A stretch of 64,000 nt of DNA from CAWARU01 sp963805795 (GCA_963805795.1 CAWDVG010000001.1:1690672-1754671), one strand, 5' to 3'; shown: positions 47,096 through 56,709, counted from the stretch's first letter. Numbers and translations: made by a program. Notes: generated from the sequence alone by a model not told the origin.

Positions 47096-47527
47096 CAATG
47101 TTTTTTAACATGGTGTAATTTCAAAACAAAAATTGCCGAAACGAATTTCAACAGATAATGATCCGCTTTTTGAATTTCAAAGATGGCAAGCCAATCTTAG
47201 GATTCTAGAGATTGAACATATAAAATCCATCCCCTATACCCCAATTTCTCATCCCTTTGTCGAACGATTAATTAGAACGATAAGAGAAGAATTATTAAAC
47301 AACGTTTTAGTTTGGAATGCGAGCGATTTGCAGAAAAAATTAGATGCCTACCAAGATTATTCCAATCAATCGAGGGCTCATGCAGGTATTAATGCTATGA
47401 CCCCTGAAAATAAAAGCGCAGGGAATAAAGAAGTGCTTAGTTTGAGTAATTTTAAATGGAAAAAGCACCTACGTGGGTTGGTTCAATTACCCATTGCTGC
47501 CTAAAATTTAGGAATTCGCATATTACA
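47096..47527 (+). pseudogene. 3' fragment of IS-A
   Basis: About 123 codons (KRISTDNDPLFEFQRWQANL to the end) plus the right end, with one base change in the terminal sequence (TATTACA for TACTACA). The 5' two-thirds are absent, probably deleted when composite unit 1 inserted next to it. Confidence 0.85.
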
Positions 47528-47558
47528 AGTAACGATATGGCCTCTTCTCATACTAATA

Positions 47559-49010
47559 TCACTTTTTCACTTCTAAAAATTGGCTCATATCTATAATTTC
47601 AGAAAAAAAATCTCCTTCTACTACGTCATCAGAAACACCATTCACATGAATCAAAACAGGACGACAAGAAAAACCTCTTGGACGTTTAAGTCGTTTAATT
47701 TTTTCCTGAACTTCCTGGATTATATTTATACCAATAGAATTTTTTGAAAACCTGACTTCACAAACATACAATGTATTAAATTTTGTTTGTATCATGTAAT
47801 CAATTTGACATCCGGGTTGTTTTCTATTGGCAATTTGAAAGAATGGATTTTCGCAAATAATATCCTCAGGCCGTATACCCAATACTTGATGAATCAAAGC
47901 ACGATTATTCAAAACTAAATTTTCAAACTGGAGACCTAAAATGGTATTCCACCCTGGTAAAGCAGTTATTGTTTTAATTGAAAAGGCATTACGCTCAATT
48001 TTGGTTTTATATTCACTAATATATTTTAGATAGAATCTTAAATAATTATCGCTAAGGCGATATTTGCTCAATTTGGCATCTTTCCCTTCTTTAATATTCC
48101 AAGTATAATCTCTTTTTATATATCCTGCCAAAGTCAACTCTTCCAGGCTTTCGCTGATTCTTCCGCTACGTTCTGTTTTAATCACAGCACAAATTTGCTT
48201 TACGTCCTTACTACCATCTACTAACGCTTCAACAATTTTTCTGTATAAAAGACTTTTATGTAAAAATAAACTTGAAAAAATATGATCAAACTCATTAACA
48301 AAATATCCTTCTGGTTTAAAACACAGATTTTTGATATTTTCTTCCGCTGGTAATTTTGGATTTATCTCTTCCAGGTATTTTGGCACCCCTCCTGTAATTG
48401 ATAAAATTTTAAATTTTTCATAAGAACAAATATTTTCAGAAGCTCTTCCCCAAAATTTACTACAATATGCTAACGGTAGTTCCTCTAATGTTAACCTATA
48501 GGACACTCGTCCTACAAATCCAGTGCTACTTAAAATATTTCTTTGAATCCAAGACGAAGCTGATCCACATATAACAAATATTAAATGTGGATTTTTCTTA
48601 AACAGCAGGTCCCATGCATTTTTAATTTTACCCAAAAAATCTGGATCTTTCGAACCCATCCATGAAATTTCATCAAAGAGTAATACAATTTTTCCCTTTT
48701 TAATTTTTTCATATAAATAAGAAAATAATGTACCCCAATCGTCTGCTTTAACCTCCGGCAATCCCGTTTCTCGGCTAATTTGACGAGCAAATTCTTCACG
48801 CTGCGATTGGGCGGTTGTACCCTCAACTGGAAATAACCCAGAAAATGAATAAAAAGTGCTTCCCTTTGCGAATTCTTCAATTAATCGACTCTTTCCTATC
48901 CGTCGTCTTCCCCTCACAACAACCAGAGAGGCAGTTGCTTTAAAAGTTAACTTTTCTAAACCTGTTAATTCCTCTTGTCGACCAATGAAAGGATTTAAAT
49001 GTTCTGACAT
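47559..49010 (-). CDS. AAA ATPase (PF01637 type) with DUF234-like C-terminus, copy B
   Basis: 483 residues. GRRRIGKS at 34-41 is Walker A, IVLLFDEISWM Walker B, and VICGSASSWIQ the sensor. A winged helix lies near 270-300 (KQICAVIKTERSGRISESLEEL), and GCQIDYMI with YVCEVRFSK gives a nuclease-like D and E-x-R. It shares architecture with copy A at 35.6 kb, but pairwise similarity is low, so they are separate acquisitions, not duplicates. The start lies 29 bp from a dyad array, and the 3' end is 31 bp from an IS-A right end. Confidence 0.9.
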   Translation of the reverse strand: MSEHLNPFIGRQEELTGLEKLTFKATASLVVVRGRRRIGKSRLIEEFAKGSTFYSFSGLFPVEGTTAQSQREEFARQISRETGLPEVKADDWGTLFSYLYEKIKKGKIVLLFDEISWMGSKDPDFLGKIKNAWDLLFKKNPHLIFVICGSASSWIQRNILSSTGFVGRVSYRLTLEELPLAYCSKFWGRASENICSYEKFKILSITGGVPKYLEEINPKLPAEENIKNLCFKPEGYFVNEFDHIFSSLFLHKSLLYRKIVEALVDGSKDVKQICAVIKTERSGRISESLEELTLAGYIKRDYTWNIKEGKDAKLSKYRLSDNYLRFYLKYISEYKTKIERNAFSIKTITALPGWNTILGLQFENLVLNNRALIHQVLGIRPEDIICENPFFQIANRKQPGCQIDYMIQTKFNTLYVCEVRFSKNSIGINIIQEVQEKIKRLKRPRGFSCRPVLIHVNGVSDDVVEGDFFSEIIDMSQFLEVKK

Positions 49011-49038
49011 AAATGCCTCATAAATAGTAAAATGTCAC

Positions 49039-49138
49039 TTTACGAGTCATATTTTAACCTAAAAAATTTGACCTGTAAATAGATAAATAACTATTTATGG
49101 GTCATATTTTTACGGTTTAATTTTGACCCATAAATAGA
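49039..49138. repeat. Double dyad element, copy 2
   Basis: The second unit is a near-ideal inverted repeat: CTATTTATGGGTCA at 49091-49104 and TGACCCATAAATAG at 49124-49137, perfect 14-bp arms. The first unit (49042-49083) is a weaker version. The same array occurs at 17373-17476. Located directly upstream of the copy B ATPase. Confidence 0.8.
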
Positions 49139-49347
49139 AAAAATTCATTTTATGTAAATTCCGAAAAAAGCTTGAAAAGCCTTTATTTAGGATGGATGCA
49201 CCACTGAGTCCCACAAAAGTCCTGCAAGGTAGTTTTGGAAGGATAGCTGAAAACGTTATAAGTCTTTGATGTACGTATTGAGACATAGGTGACACTAAAT
49301 ACCGGAGACATAGGTTACACTGTAGGCATTTACAGGAGGGCCTGGCA

Positions 49348-50538
49348 ATGCCTTGGATGGAGTGTAAAACTATGGATGAAAGACTTAAGTTTGTTGCAAG
49401 ACTACTAGATGGCGATAAGATGTTGCCTCTATGTGAAGAGTTCGGCATCTCTAGAAAGACTGGTTATAAAATCTATAACCGATATAAAAATTTTGGGCTA
49501 GAAGGATTAACTGATCGCAGTCGCAGACCTTATCGATATGCTAATCAACTTCCCTTTCAAGTCGAAAAAACGATCCTCAGAATTAAAAATGATAAACCCA
49601 CTTTTGGAGCTCCAAAAATCAGAGAATTGTTAATTAGAAAATTTCCAGATATTCATCCACCCTCTAAAAGTACTGTGCACGCTATTTTAGATAGGCATGG
49701 TTTGGTTATAAGACAAAAAAGAAATCGTCATGGTAAAAAACAAGGAACACCGTTATCCGATACAAATATCCCAAATAAATTATGGTGTGCGGATTATAAA
49801 GGAGAATTTCGATTAGGAAATCATCAATATTGCTATCCTCTCACAATAACAGATTTTAGTTCGCGTTATTTACTGGCCTGTGATGGGCTGACAACTACTA
49901 AGGAGGAATATGCTTTTATTGCTTTTCAAAGGGTTTTTGAAGAGTTTGGCTTACCAGATGCCATCCGAACAGATAATGGTGTTCCTTTTTCTTCGCCAAT
50001 GTCATTATTTGGATTAAGTAAATTATCTGTTTGGTGGTTGCGTTTAGGCATTTCTATAGAAAGAATAAAACCAGGTCATCCTCAACAAAATGGAAGACAT
50101 GAACGTATGCATTTGACCTTGAAAAAAGCAACCACAAAACCTGCTGGAGAAAATTTTTTACAGCAACAAGAAAAATTTGATCATTTTATTAAAGAATATA
50201 ATACTGAAAGACCTCATCAAGCTTTAGATATGAAATGCCCTGCGGAAATTTATGTTCCTTCTACCAAAAAATATGCAGGTCTTCCGGAAGTGGATTATCC
50301 ATTCCATGATAAGGTTATTACCATCACGAGTTGCGGCAGAATCTGTTTAAATGGAAAAAAGATAAATGTCAGCCAAGTCTTTGCAGGACAAAACGTCGGC
50401 ATTAAAGAAACAGAGGATAAGATCTGGCTAGTAAGCTTTATGGATTATGATTTAGGGTATTTTGATGAAGAATCATGTAGACTGGAACCTTTAACGAACC
50501 CTTTTGGGCCTAAAGTGTTACCCATGTCTCCGGTATAA
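49348..50538 (+). CDS. IS481-type transposase, copy 2
   Basis: 396 residues, identical in protein sequence to the copies at 44685 and 55482. Confidence 0.92.
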   Translation: MPWMECKTMDERLKFVARLLDGDKMLPLCEEFGISRKTGYKIYNRYKNFGLEGLTDRSRRPYRYANQLPFQVEKTILRIKNDKPTFGAPKIRELLIRKFPDIHPPSKSTVHAILDRHGLVIRQKRNRHGKKQGTPLSDTNIPNKLWCADYKGEFRLGNHQYCYPLTITDFSSRYLLACDGLTTTKEEYAFIAFQRVFEEFGLPDAIRTDNGVPFSSPMSLFGLSKLSVWWLRLGISIERIKPGHPQQNGRHERMHLTLKKATTKPAGENFLQQQEKFDHFIKEYNTERPHQALDMKCPAEIYVPSTKKYAGLPEVDYPFHDKVITITSCGRICLNGKKINVSQVFAGQNVGIKETEDKIWLVSFMDYDLGYFDEESCRLEPLTNPFGPKVLPMSPV

Positions 50539-50575
50539 ACTGTAACCCATGTGTCCGGTACGGACCTGATTTATA

Positions 50576-50624
50576 TGGAGCTGGTGATAAGATTCGAACT
50601 TACGACCTGCTGATTACAAATCAG
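50576..50624 (-). pseudogene. 3' half of tRNA-Thr gene, copy 2
   Basis: 49 bp identical to the 3' half of the intact tRNA gene, including the T-stem base at which copies 1 and 3 differ. This copy is therefore closest to the source. Confidence 0.9.
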
Positions 50625-50714
50625 ACTTGAGTTCTAATTTGTAGTGCGACAACTTATTGCTGTATATTCATAATCTTAGCAAATTTTGAACTATCAGCAA
50701 AGGAGAGCTGTCGC

Positions 50715-51695
50715 ATGCGTAATTATACACGTTTAAATATGAAAGATCGATGCCTGATCACGACCTTCTTATCCATGGGGACTAAGGTTAGCACCATTGC
50801 ACAAAGATCGGGTCGACATCGTTCCACTATCTATAGAGAATTAAAAAGGAACACTAAAAGAGGGAAGCGTTACATGCCTGGGGTCGCCAATGAATTAGCC
50901 AAAAAGCGTCATCCTCATCCACCTAATAAAATTAATACCATCCCTGCCCTTAATAAATTCATTTTTGATAGCCTTGAAAAAGGATGGAGTCCAGAGCAAA
51001 TTTCAGGGCGTATGCGTAAAGAAAAAAAAGATTTTCATGTCTGTTCAGAGAGTATCTATCGATATATCTACAAAAATAAAAAGAGTAACCTTTTCCAACT
51101 CCTCCCTAGAAAAAAACCTTATCGCTGTTTCCAAAAATCTCGAAAAGTTCGTAATAAAGCCCAATTATTATCGAGAAATATTGTTCATCGATCAGAAGAG
51201 GCTAATTCACGCAATATTTTAGGGCATTGGGAAGGTGATACCATTCATTTTCCACTGAGGCAGAAATCCTGCGTTACAACATTAGTTGAAAGAAAAAGTC
51301 GTTTTGTCTGTTTGCGAAAAAACGAAAATAAAACTGCTCCAACCGTTATTGGGATTTTAAATGTTATTAAATCTTCACCTGCAAAAATATTGGATTCATT
51401 AACCTTCGATCAAGGTCCAGAATTTATGGAATATCCTCAACTAGAACGCAAAACGAAATGTAAAATTTATTTTTGCGATCCCCGTGCTCCTTGGCAACGA
51501 GGAAGCAATGAGAACACGAATGGGCGTCTGAGGCGCTATTTGCCCAAAAATCATCCTATAGACGAGACAAGCCAAAAAGATTTAGATAGAATATCAGCAT
51601 TGGTTAATAATACCCCAAGAAAGTGCCTGGGGTATCAAACACCTAGAGAAATGCTTATACAGTATTGGAAGACTTTTTGTCGCACTGCTCTATAG
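50715..51695 (+). CDS. IS30-type transposase, copy 2
   Basis: 326 residues, identical in protein sequence to copy 1. Confidence 0.92.
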   Translation: MRNYTRLNMKDRCLITTFLSMGTKVSTIAQRSGRHRSTIYRELKRNTKRGKRYMPGVANELAKKRHPHPPNKINTIPALNKFIFDSLEKGWSPEQISGRMRKEKKDFHVCSESIYRYIYKNKKSNLFQLLPRKKPYRCFQKSRKVRNKAQLLSRNIVHRSEEANSRNILGHWEGDTIHFPLRQKSCVTTLVERKSRFVCLRKNENKTAPTVIGILNVIKSSPAKILDSLTFDQGPEFMEYPQLERKTKCKIYFCDPRAPWQRGSNENTNGRLRRYLPKNHPIDETSQKDLDRISALVNNTPRKCLGYQTPREMLIQYWKTFCRTAL

Positions 51696-51726
51696 AATGC
51701 ACAAGAACTTCAAAATTTAAGCTATT

Positions 51727-51775
51727 GATTTATAAACAATTTTATGTGGTTGGCCCCGTTACAAAATGCATGACC
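51727..51775 (+). repeat. Dispersed 49-bp repeat, copy 2
   Basis: Same sequence as 28535-28583 with a few changes. It begins 31 bp right of composite unit 2 and is followed by a GTCGCGCAAAAGTCGCGC repeat at 51798. Confidence 0.75.
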
Positions 51776-51871
51776 AAGCACCACTTTTCTCAGCTACGTC
51801 GCGCAAAAGTCGCGCAAGTAAAAAAGTAATTATACAGCTTTTCGCCATGTGCTCAAAGGCCACAGATAGAT

Positions 51872-52618
51872 TCAAGTTTTTACTGCTATCACTGTTGCAT
51901 GGTCCCGTCCTTGTGGGTCCGCGTGCGATAGGTTGGCAATGCGAGCCATATATCCTTTGCTTTCAATAGTGAATCCAGCCTGCTCGCAGACTCGGACCAA
52001 AGTATCGGGGTCCATCAGATGAATGAAGGTGGTGTCGAACTTAACGCTACTGCCAGCGGGCATGTATTGTTCAAAATCTGGCATGAATCCTGGCCATGCG
52101 TCGTTTAATGCTTTCTTCCTTTCATATTCTGGAACGACGCGATCCTTCGTCGCGCCTGAATAGGGCGTATCGACAATAAGAAAAGCCTTTCCGCCTGGAT
52201 GGAGCCACCGATACATTTTCGATATACTCAACTCGATGTCACTACCCTCAAGAAAATGAAGAACCCGGCTACACAAAATCGCACCGAAGGCCCCTTCTTC
52301 AAAATCAATATAGGGTAAGGTCCCCATCACGCATCTGAGGCGGACTTTCTCCGCGGAACTTACTGCCTGAGAAAGAATATCGAGATGCCGTTGGTCCATA
52401 TCGCAGGCGCAAACGCGACCCCTGACCCCCAAGACCCGTTTCGCTGCCACGCCATAAGCGCAGCCTATATCTAGAACCTCTCGGTCGATCTTCGCAGCTA
52501 ATTCAATGAACTGTTCTGAAAGTGGATCGGGGAAGTCCGTCGTGAAACCACGCTGATTTAAGGTAGGAATACGCCCACAAGCCAGCGCTTCAGGTTCACT
52601 AATTTTCTCATGAGACAT
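51872..52618 (-). CDS. Class I SAM-dependent methyltransferase, high GC
   Basis: About 248 residues from the ATG at 52618, which follows GAGG; a longer frame to 52678 overlaps a kinase fragment. VLDIGCAYGVAAKRVL is SAM motif I, CACDMDQRHLDIL motif II, and GAFGAILCSRVLHFLEG the post-motif region. The substrate is unknown; a small-molecule or lipid methyltransferase is likely. Codon use is much richer in GC than the neighbours, indicating recent transfer from a different genome. It lies with a kinase fragment and a phosphotransferase, possibly arriving together. Confidence 0.85.
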   Translation of the reverse strand: MSHEKISEPEALACGRIPTLNQRGFTTDFPDPLSEQFIELAAKIDREVLDIGCAYGVAAKRVLGVRGRVCACDMDQRHLDILSQAVSSAEKVRLRCVMGTLPYIDFEEGAFGAILCSRVLHFLEGSDIELSISKMYRWLHPGGKAFLIVDTPYSGATKDRVVPEYERKKALNDAWPGFMPDFEQYMPAGSSVKFDTTFIHLMDPDTLVRVCEQAGFTIESKGYMARIANLSHADPQGRDHATVIAVKT

Positions 52619-52760
52619 AGAGCTTTGCCTCAACTTGGTACAAATAATACAGGATCCAATCGATATACTGCCAGCCAAGTTTTTCAGCTAACGCTTCACT
52701 CAATGATGATTTGCGTGCACCCGTATGTCCGACGATGAAAATACGTTTCGGTTGATTCAT
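52608..52760 (-). pseudogene. N-terminal fragment of a P-loop kinase (shikimate/gluconate kinase-like)
   Basis: MNQPKRIFIVGHTGARKSSL followed by SEALAEKLGWQYID is the P-loop and first helix of a small-molecule kinase; the GK of the P-loop is replaced by RK. The frame ends after 50 codons, overlapping the start of the methyltransferase. It is a truncated copy. Confidence 0.6.
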
Positions 52761-52796
52761 TTGATATACCCTGCTTAGTTTAATGCTAAAATTATA

Positions 52797-53789
52797 TCAC
52801 AGATTCTCATAAAGCTTTGTGAGTCCGATATATTCTCTAATCATTCTGGTAATTTGGCTAGGCTTATTGGGATAAAAAGCTTTGTAGACTTGCAAATCCA
52901 CGCTCATCATGCACTGATAACAAGCCAGTGCGGAATAAATCAGCCATAACTGTTTGACTGTTACAAACATTTCTAAGAATTGTTTTTTTGTCGCTAATCC
53001 TAACCAATTTTCAAAACAAGCGTCTTGAAGTTTTCTATAGATTTGATCATCTTCTTTTACGCCATGATGGGTGGTAGATTGTTGCAGACAATTATATAAA
53101 GAAAAAAATGGATGGATGATGGCGGTCTCACTCCAATCAACGAATGTCATTTTTTTAGTATTTGGATCAATGAGAACATTCTTATCATGAAAATCGTGAT
53201 ACCCTAATGTTTCAGGAATCCCATAGTCGGATAATAATCTGCATTGCGCTAGAAATTTTGGGTTTAGGGCCTGTAATATTTGCAGTTCTTCGTCAGTTAT
53301 ATCTTCTTCTTTTAAAAAATCGGTAAGGTTTATCATTTGATCATACAGAATAGGTAATTTATCTAATCGCCAATCTGGAACACCTAGTTTAAGAAACGTT
53401 TCTATATGATCTTCCGTCGAACGTTGGATCGCGGCGAATTGCTTAATCGCTTGGCACAATAGCTCTGGTTTGAATTCGGCTTTAAGCGTTTCACGCAAAG
53501 GTTTCCCAGCATCGCGCATCAGAAAACAATGTAAATCATCGTTGCTAGCTATCACAACCGGTACACTGGCATGAAATTGCTCTGACAATTGCTGAATGAT
53601 CTTCGGCTCATTGGATAAGTATATAGAGGGTGGTGTTTGTTTTAAATAGATATCGCCTGTTGATGTTGAAAATCGTATCACAGCTGACCAAGGTGTTGAC
53701 AGCACGGTTTCAGGTAAGTTTTCTATGGAGTATCCATTAGCAACCAGATAATCGGTTCCCCATTTGAGAATGTGTTTTTGATTATTCAT
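52797..53789 (-). CDS. Aminoglycoside phosphotransferase-family kinase
   Basis: 330 residues with the APH/choline-kinase fold. The catalytic loop is GYHDFHDKNVLID near residue 207 and the metal Asp lies in TFVDWSE near 227. The N-lobe has VIRFSTSTGDIYLKQ, a beta-hairpin carrying the ATP-binding Lys. The family phosphorylates antibiotics, choline, homoserine or other alcohols; the sequence does not tell which. Intact, without a strong ribosome site. Confidence 0.8.
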   Translation of the reverse strand: MNNQKHILKWGTDYLVANGYSIENLPETVLSTPWSAVIRFSTSTGDIYLKQTPPSIYLSNEPKIIQQLSEQFHASVPVVIASNDDLHCFLMRDAGKPLRETLKAEFKPELLCQAIKQFAAIQRSTEDHIETFLKLGVPDWRLDKLPILYDQMINLTDFLKEEDITDEELQILQALNPKFLAQCRLLSDYGIPETLGYHDFHDKNVLIDPNTKKMTFVDWSETAIIHPFFSLYNCLQQSTTHHGVKEDDQIYRKLQDACFENWLGLATKKQFLEMFVTVKQLWLIYSALACYQCMMSVDLQVYKAFYPNKPSQITRMIREYIGLTKLYENL

Positions 53790-53830
53790 TAGTTTCCAAC
53801 CTCAGGAAAATTCTATACACCATCATCGCG

Positions 53831-53858
53831 GCCGTCGGTGGCCGTCGGTGGCCGTCGG
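53831..53858. repeat. Tandem 10-bp GC-rich repeat
   Basis: GCCGTCGGTG occurs nearly three times in a row just upstream of the phosphotransferase. It stands out in composition against the AT-rich flank, and copy number could vary by slippage. Confidence 0.75.
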
Positions 53859-53896
53859 CCAGCAAAGCTTAAATCAAAGAGAATTTCTACCATCTT

Positions 53897-55240
53897 CTAT
53901 CTTATCCTAAAAGCAACATATGGATCTTTTGGTGAAGTAGCGATGCGAACAATTCTTCCCAGTTCAACCATTTTATTAAGTCTAGTTCTCGCTGTTCTCG
54001 TTGTTACCCCCCATAATTCAGCTATGGCCATTGGGGTTAATTTTTCATTTACCCAAAGTTCAGCCAACAATGCCTGCTCCCATGATTCTAAAATATCGCT
54101 ACTATCAGAACTATATAGCGTAACACGAAAATGTGTATTTATTTCTTGAAATATTGGTGCTTTTGCTTTAAGTCTCTCATATACATTTAGTATTCTTTTT
54201 AAACCAGTACCCAATCTTTCAATTAAATCAATTTCTCTAAACAGTCTTCCAATCATTCTGTTTCTCATACGTGATACACCCGAAAGTGCCATTTCCATCG
54301 TCTGACCATACGTTAAAGCGCCAGGGTTTGTTATTTCTATACGATCAGAAAAAATTGAAACTTGAATATTTGATCCTTGAATTGAATAGTCAGCATGCAC
54401 AATGGCGTTAATAAGCGCTTCCCTTATTGCTTTAGGTGGATATTGTGGAATATCTTTTCGGACTCCTTCATTAATTTTTCCAGCAAGGCGTGTATTGCGC
54501 TTTATAAAATTTAATACTTCTTCGTGTGCAAGGATAAGTGGCGATCTAATTTCTTGTCGGTCAATAATGTCCTCATGGGTGTTGCTAGCAAAGCATACGC
54601 ACATAATTGTTGTGTCCGGAAACCATTGGAAACGATTATTTCCGAACAGTAAAATTGATCCATTTGTAGGTAATAACTTATTATTTTGTTTAGTTAACAT
54701 CCCCAGAGATTCATAATTTTTTTTGCTAAATCCTGTGAATTTAGGTTCTAACCATGTTGATATAATATTGTCATTTAAATCTTTTTCCGTAGTCCCCAAA
54801 CATGGAAGCTCATCAAATAGGATATTTTTAGATAACATCTGTAGAGAAATAAGTGTTTCTCTATCTGCTACACGCTTTGTTGAACCTAAGCGAACATAAG
54901 TACCTTTTTCCATTCCGGCAGATTTTAAATAATATGGTCCAGCCATATGTGGAACCTGAATGATTAATAACTCTTTTTTGCGAAAAGATAATATCTGTAT
55001 ATCCGGAATAATGAGCGGTGTAATAGAATCTGCTATCACGTTTGCAAGCTTTTCTTCTTCTAGTAGTGGATTTGCAACACCGACTACCTTTTTATCTTTA
55101 TCTGATACGCCTATAACAATATACCCACCAGCCGTGTTTACCATGGAAATGACGGTTTTAACAATTGACTCTAAAGACTTAGTATTTTCCTTGAATTCTA
55201 ATGTCTTACTTTCCTCTTGAGTTATCAGTGACTCCAGCAT
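53897..55240 (-). CDS. AlbA_2 (Schlafen-like) ATP-binding regulator
   Basis: About 447 residues from the ATG at 55240 (AAGGA upstream); the longer frame runs into a repeat element. The N-terminal AlbA_2 domain shows ESKTLEFKENTKSLESIVKT and AGGYIVIGVSDKDKKVVGV. A GHKL-type ATPase region follows (PPKAIREALINAIVHADYS, then RIEITNPGAL and GTGLKRIL). A C-terminal helix-turn-helix ends the protein (LTPMAIAELWGVTTRTARTR). Such proteins, often labelled RecG-like or DUF4062-type regulators, are transcription factors or defence-associated proteins. Intact. Confidence 0.85.
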   Translation of the reverse strand: MLESLITQEESKTLEFKENTKSLESIVKTVISMVNTAGGYIVIGVSDKDKKVVGVANPLLEEEKLANVIADSITPLIIPDIQILSFRKKELLIIQVPHMAGPYYLKSAGMEKGTYVRLGSTKRVADRETLISLQMLSKNILFDELPCLGTTEKDLNDNIISTWLEPKFTGFSKKNYESLGMLTKQNNKLLPTNGSILLFGNNRFQWFPDTTIMCVCFASNTHEDIIDRQEIRSPLILAHEEVLNFIKRNTRLAGKINEGVRKDIPQYPPKAIREALINAIVHADYSIQGSNIQVSIFSDRIEITNPGALTYGQTMEMALSGVSRMRNRMIGRLFREIDLIERLGTGLKRILNVYERLKAKAPIFQEINTHFRVTLYSSDSSDILESWEQALLAELWVNEKLTPMAIAELWGVTTRTARTRLNKMVELGRIVRIATSPKDPYVAFRIR

Positions 55241-55269
55241 TCTCAATTCTTTCCTTAAGGCTTTACTAA

Positions 55270-55333
55270 CTAGGAAATTAACACGGAAATACTCGGAAGG
55301 CAAATTTTTCCGAGTTCAAAATAGGAGCAGCTT
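55270..55333 (-). repeat. Palindromic repeat element, copy 2
   Basis: Nearly identical to 9307-9370. The stem is CTCGGAA (55292-55298) with TTCCGAG (55308-55314); relative to copy 1 an A-T pair has become G-C. It lies 30 bp upstream of the AlbA_2 gene. Confidence 0.75.
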
Positions 55334-55481
55334 TACTTTAAGTCGCGTAAAAGTCGCGCAAGGCACTTTTAGAAGGTTAACCAAAAACGTCGTAAGTGCT
55401 TGATGTACGTATTGAGACATAGGTGACACTAAATACCGGAGACATAGGTTACACTGTAGGCATTTACAGGAGGGCCTGGCA

Positions 55482-56672
55482 ATGCCTTGGATGGAGTGTA
55501 AAACTATGGATGAAAGACTTAAGTTTGTTGCAAGACTACTAGATGGCGATAAGATGTTGCCTCTATGTGAAGAGTTCGGCATCTCTAGAAAGACTGGTTA
55601 TAAAATCTATAACCGATATAAAAATTTTGGGCTAGAAGGATTAACTGATCGCAGTCGCAGACCTTATCGATATGCTAATCAACTTCCCTTTCAAGTCGAA
55701 AAAACGATCCTCAGAATTAAAAATGATAAACCCACTTTTGGAGCTCCAAAAATCAGAGAATTGTTAATTAGAAAATTTCCAGATATTCATCCACCCTCTA
55801 AAAGTACTGTGCACGCTATTTTAGATAGGCATGGTTTGGTTATAAGACAAAAAAGAAATCGTCATGGTAAAAAACAAGGAACACCGTTATCCGATACAAA
55901 TATCCCAAATAAATTATGGTGTGCGGATTATAAAGGAGAATTTCGATTAGGAAATCATCAATATTGCTATCCTCTCACAATAACAGATTTTAGTTCGCGT
56001 TATTTACTGGCCTGTGATGGGCTGACAACTACTAAGGAGGAATATGCTTTTATTGCTTTTCAAAGGGTTTTTGAAGAGTTTGGCTTACCAGATGCCATCC
56101 GAACAGATAATGGTGTTCCTTTTTCTTCGCCAATGTCATTATTTGGATTAAGTAAATTATCTGTTTGGTGGTTGCGTTTAGGCATTTCTATAGAAAGAAT
56201 AAAACCAGGTCATCCTCAACAAAATGGAAGACATGAACGTATGCATTTGACCTTGAAAAAAGCAACCACAAAACCTGCTGGAGAAAATTTTTTACAGCAA
56301 CAAGAAAAATTTGATCATTTTATTAAAGAATATAATACTGAAAGACCTCATCAAGCTTTAGATATGAAATGCCCTGCGGAAATTTATGTTCCTTCTACCA
56401 AAAAATATGCAGGTCTTCCGGAAGTGGATTATCCATTCCATGATAAGGTTATTACCATCACGAGTTGCGGCAGAATCTGTTTAAATGGAAAAAAGATAAA
56501 TGTCAGCCAAGTCTTTGCAGGACAAAACGTCGGCATTAAAGAAACAGAGGATAAGATCTGGCTAGTAAGCTTTATGGATTATGATTTAGGGTATTTTGAT
56601 GAAGAATCATGTAGACTGGAACCTTTAACGAACCCTTTTGGGCCTAAAGTGTTACCCATGTCTCCGGTATAA
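55482..56672 (+). CDS. IS481-type transposase, copy 3
   Basis: 396 residues, identical in protein sequence to the copies at 44685 and 49348. Confidence 0.92.
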   Translation: MPWMECKTMDERLKFVARLLDGDKMLPLCEEFGISRKTGYKIYNRYKNFGLEGLTDRSRRPYRYANQLPFQVEKTILRIKNDKPTFGAPKIRELLIRKFPDIHPPSKSTVHAILDRHGLVIRQKRNRHGKKQGTPLSDTNIPNKLWCADYKGEFRLGNHQYCYPLTITDFSSRYLLACDGLTTTKEEYAFIAFQRVFEEFGLPDAIRTDNGVPFSSPMSLFGLSKLSVWWLRLGISIERIKPGHPQQNGRHERMHLTLKKATTKPAGENFLQQQEKFDHFIKEYNTERPHQALDMKCPAEIYVPSTKKYAGLPEVDYPFHDKVITITSCGRICLNGKKINVSQVFAGQNVGIKETEDKIWLVSFMDYDLGYFDEESCRLEPLTNPFGPKVLPMSPV

Positions 56673-56709
56673 ACTGTAACCCATGTGTCCGGTACGGACC
56701 TGATTTATA

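Larger units (their letters stand above)
49266..51695 (+). mobile_element. Composite unit 2: IS481-type, tRNA-Thr half, IS30-type
   Basis: Same length and order as unit 1. Differences noted by eye are two base changes around the tRNA half (CGAACTTACG as in the intact tRNA gene, and AGACTTG for AGGCTTG) and one near the right end (GCTCTATAG for GCACTATAG). A GCGCAAAAGTC-type repeat flanks it on both sides (49206 and 51798). Confidence 0.9.

Noticed and set aside
49110..49448. Minus-strand frame repeated before each IS481 transposase
   Set aside because: It is antisense to the transposase start and is conserved only because the DNA is duplicated.
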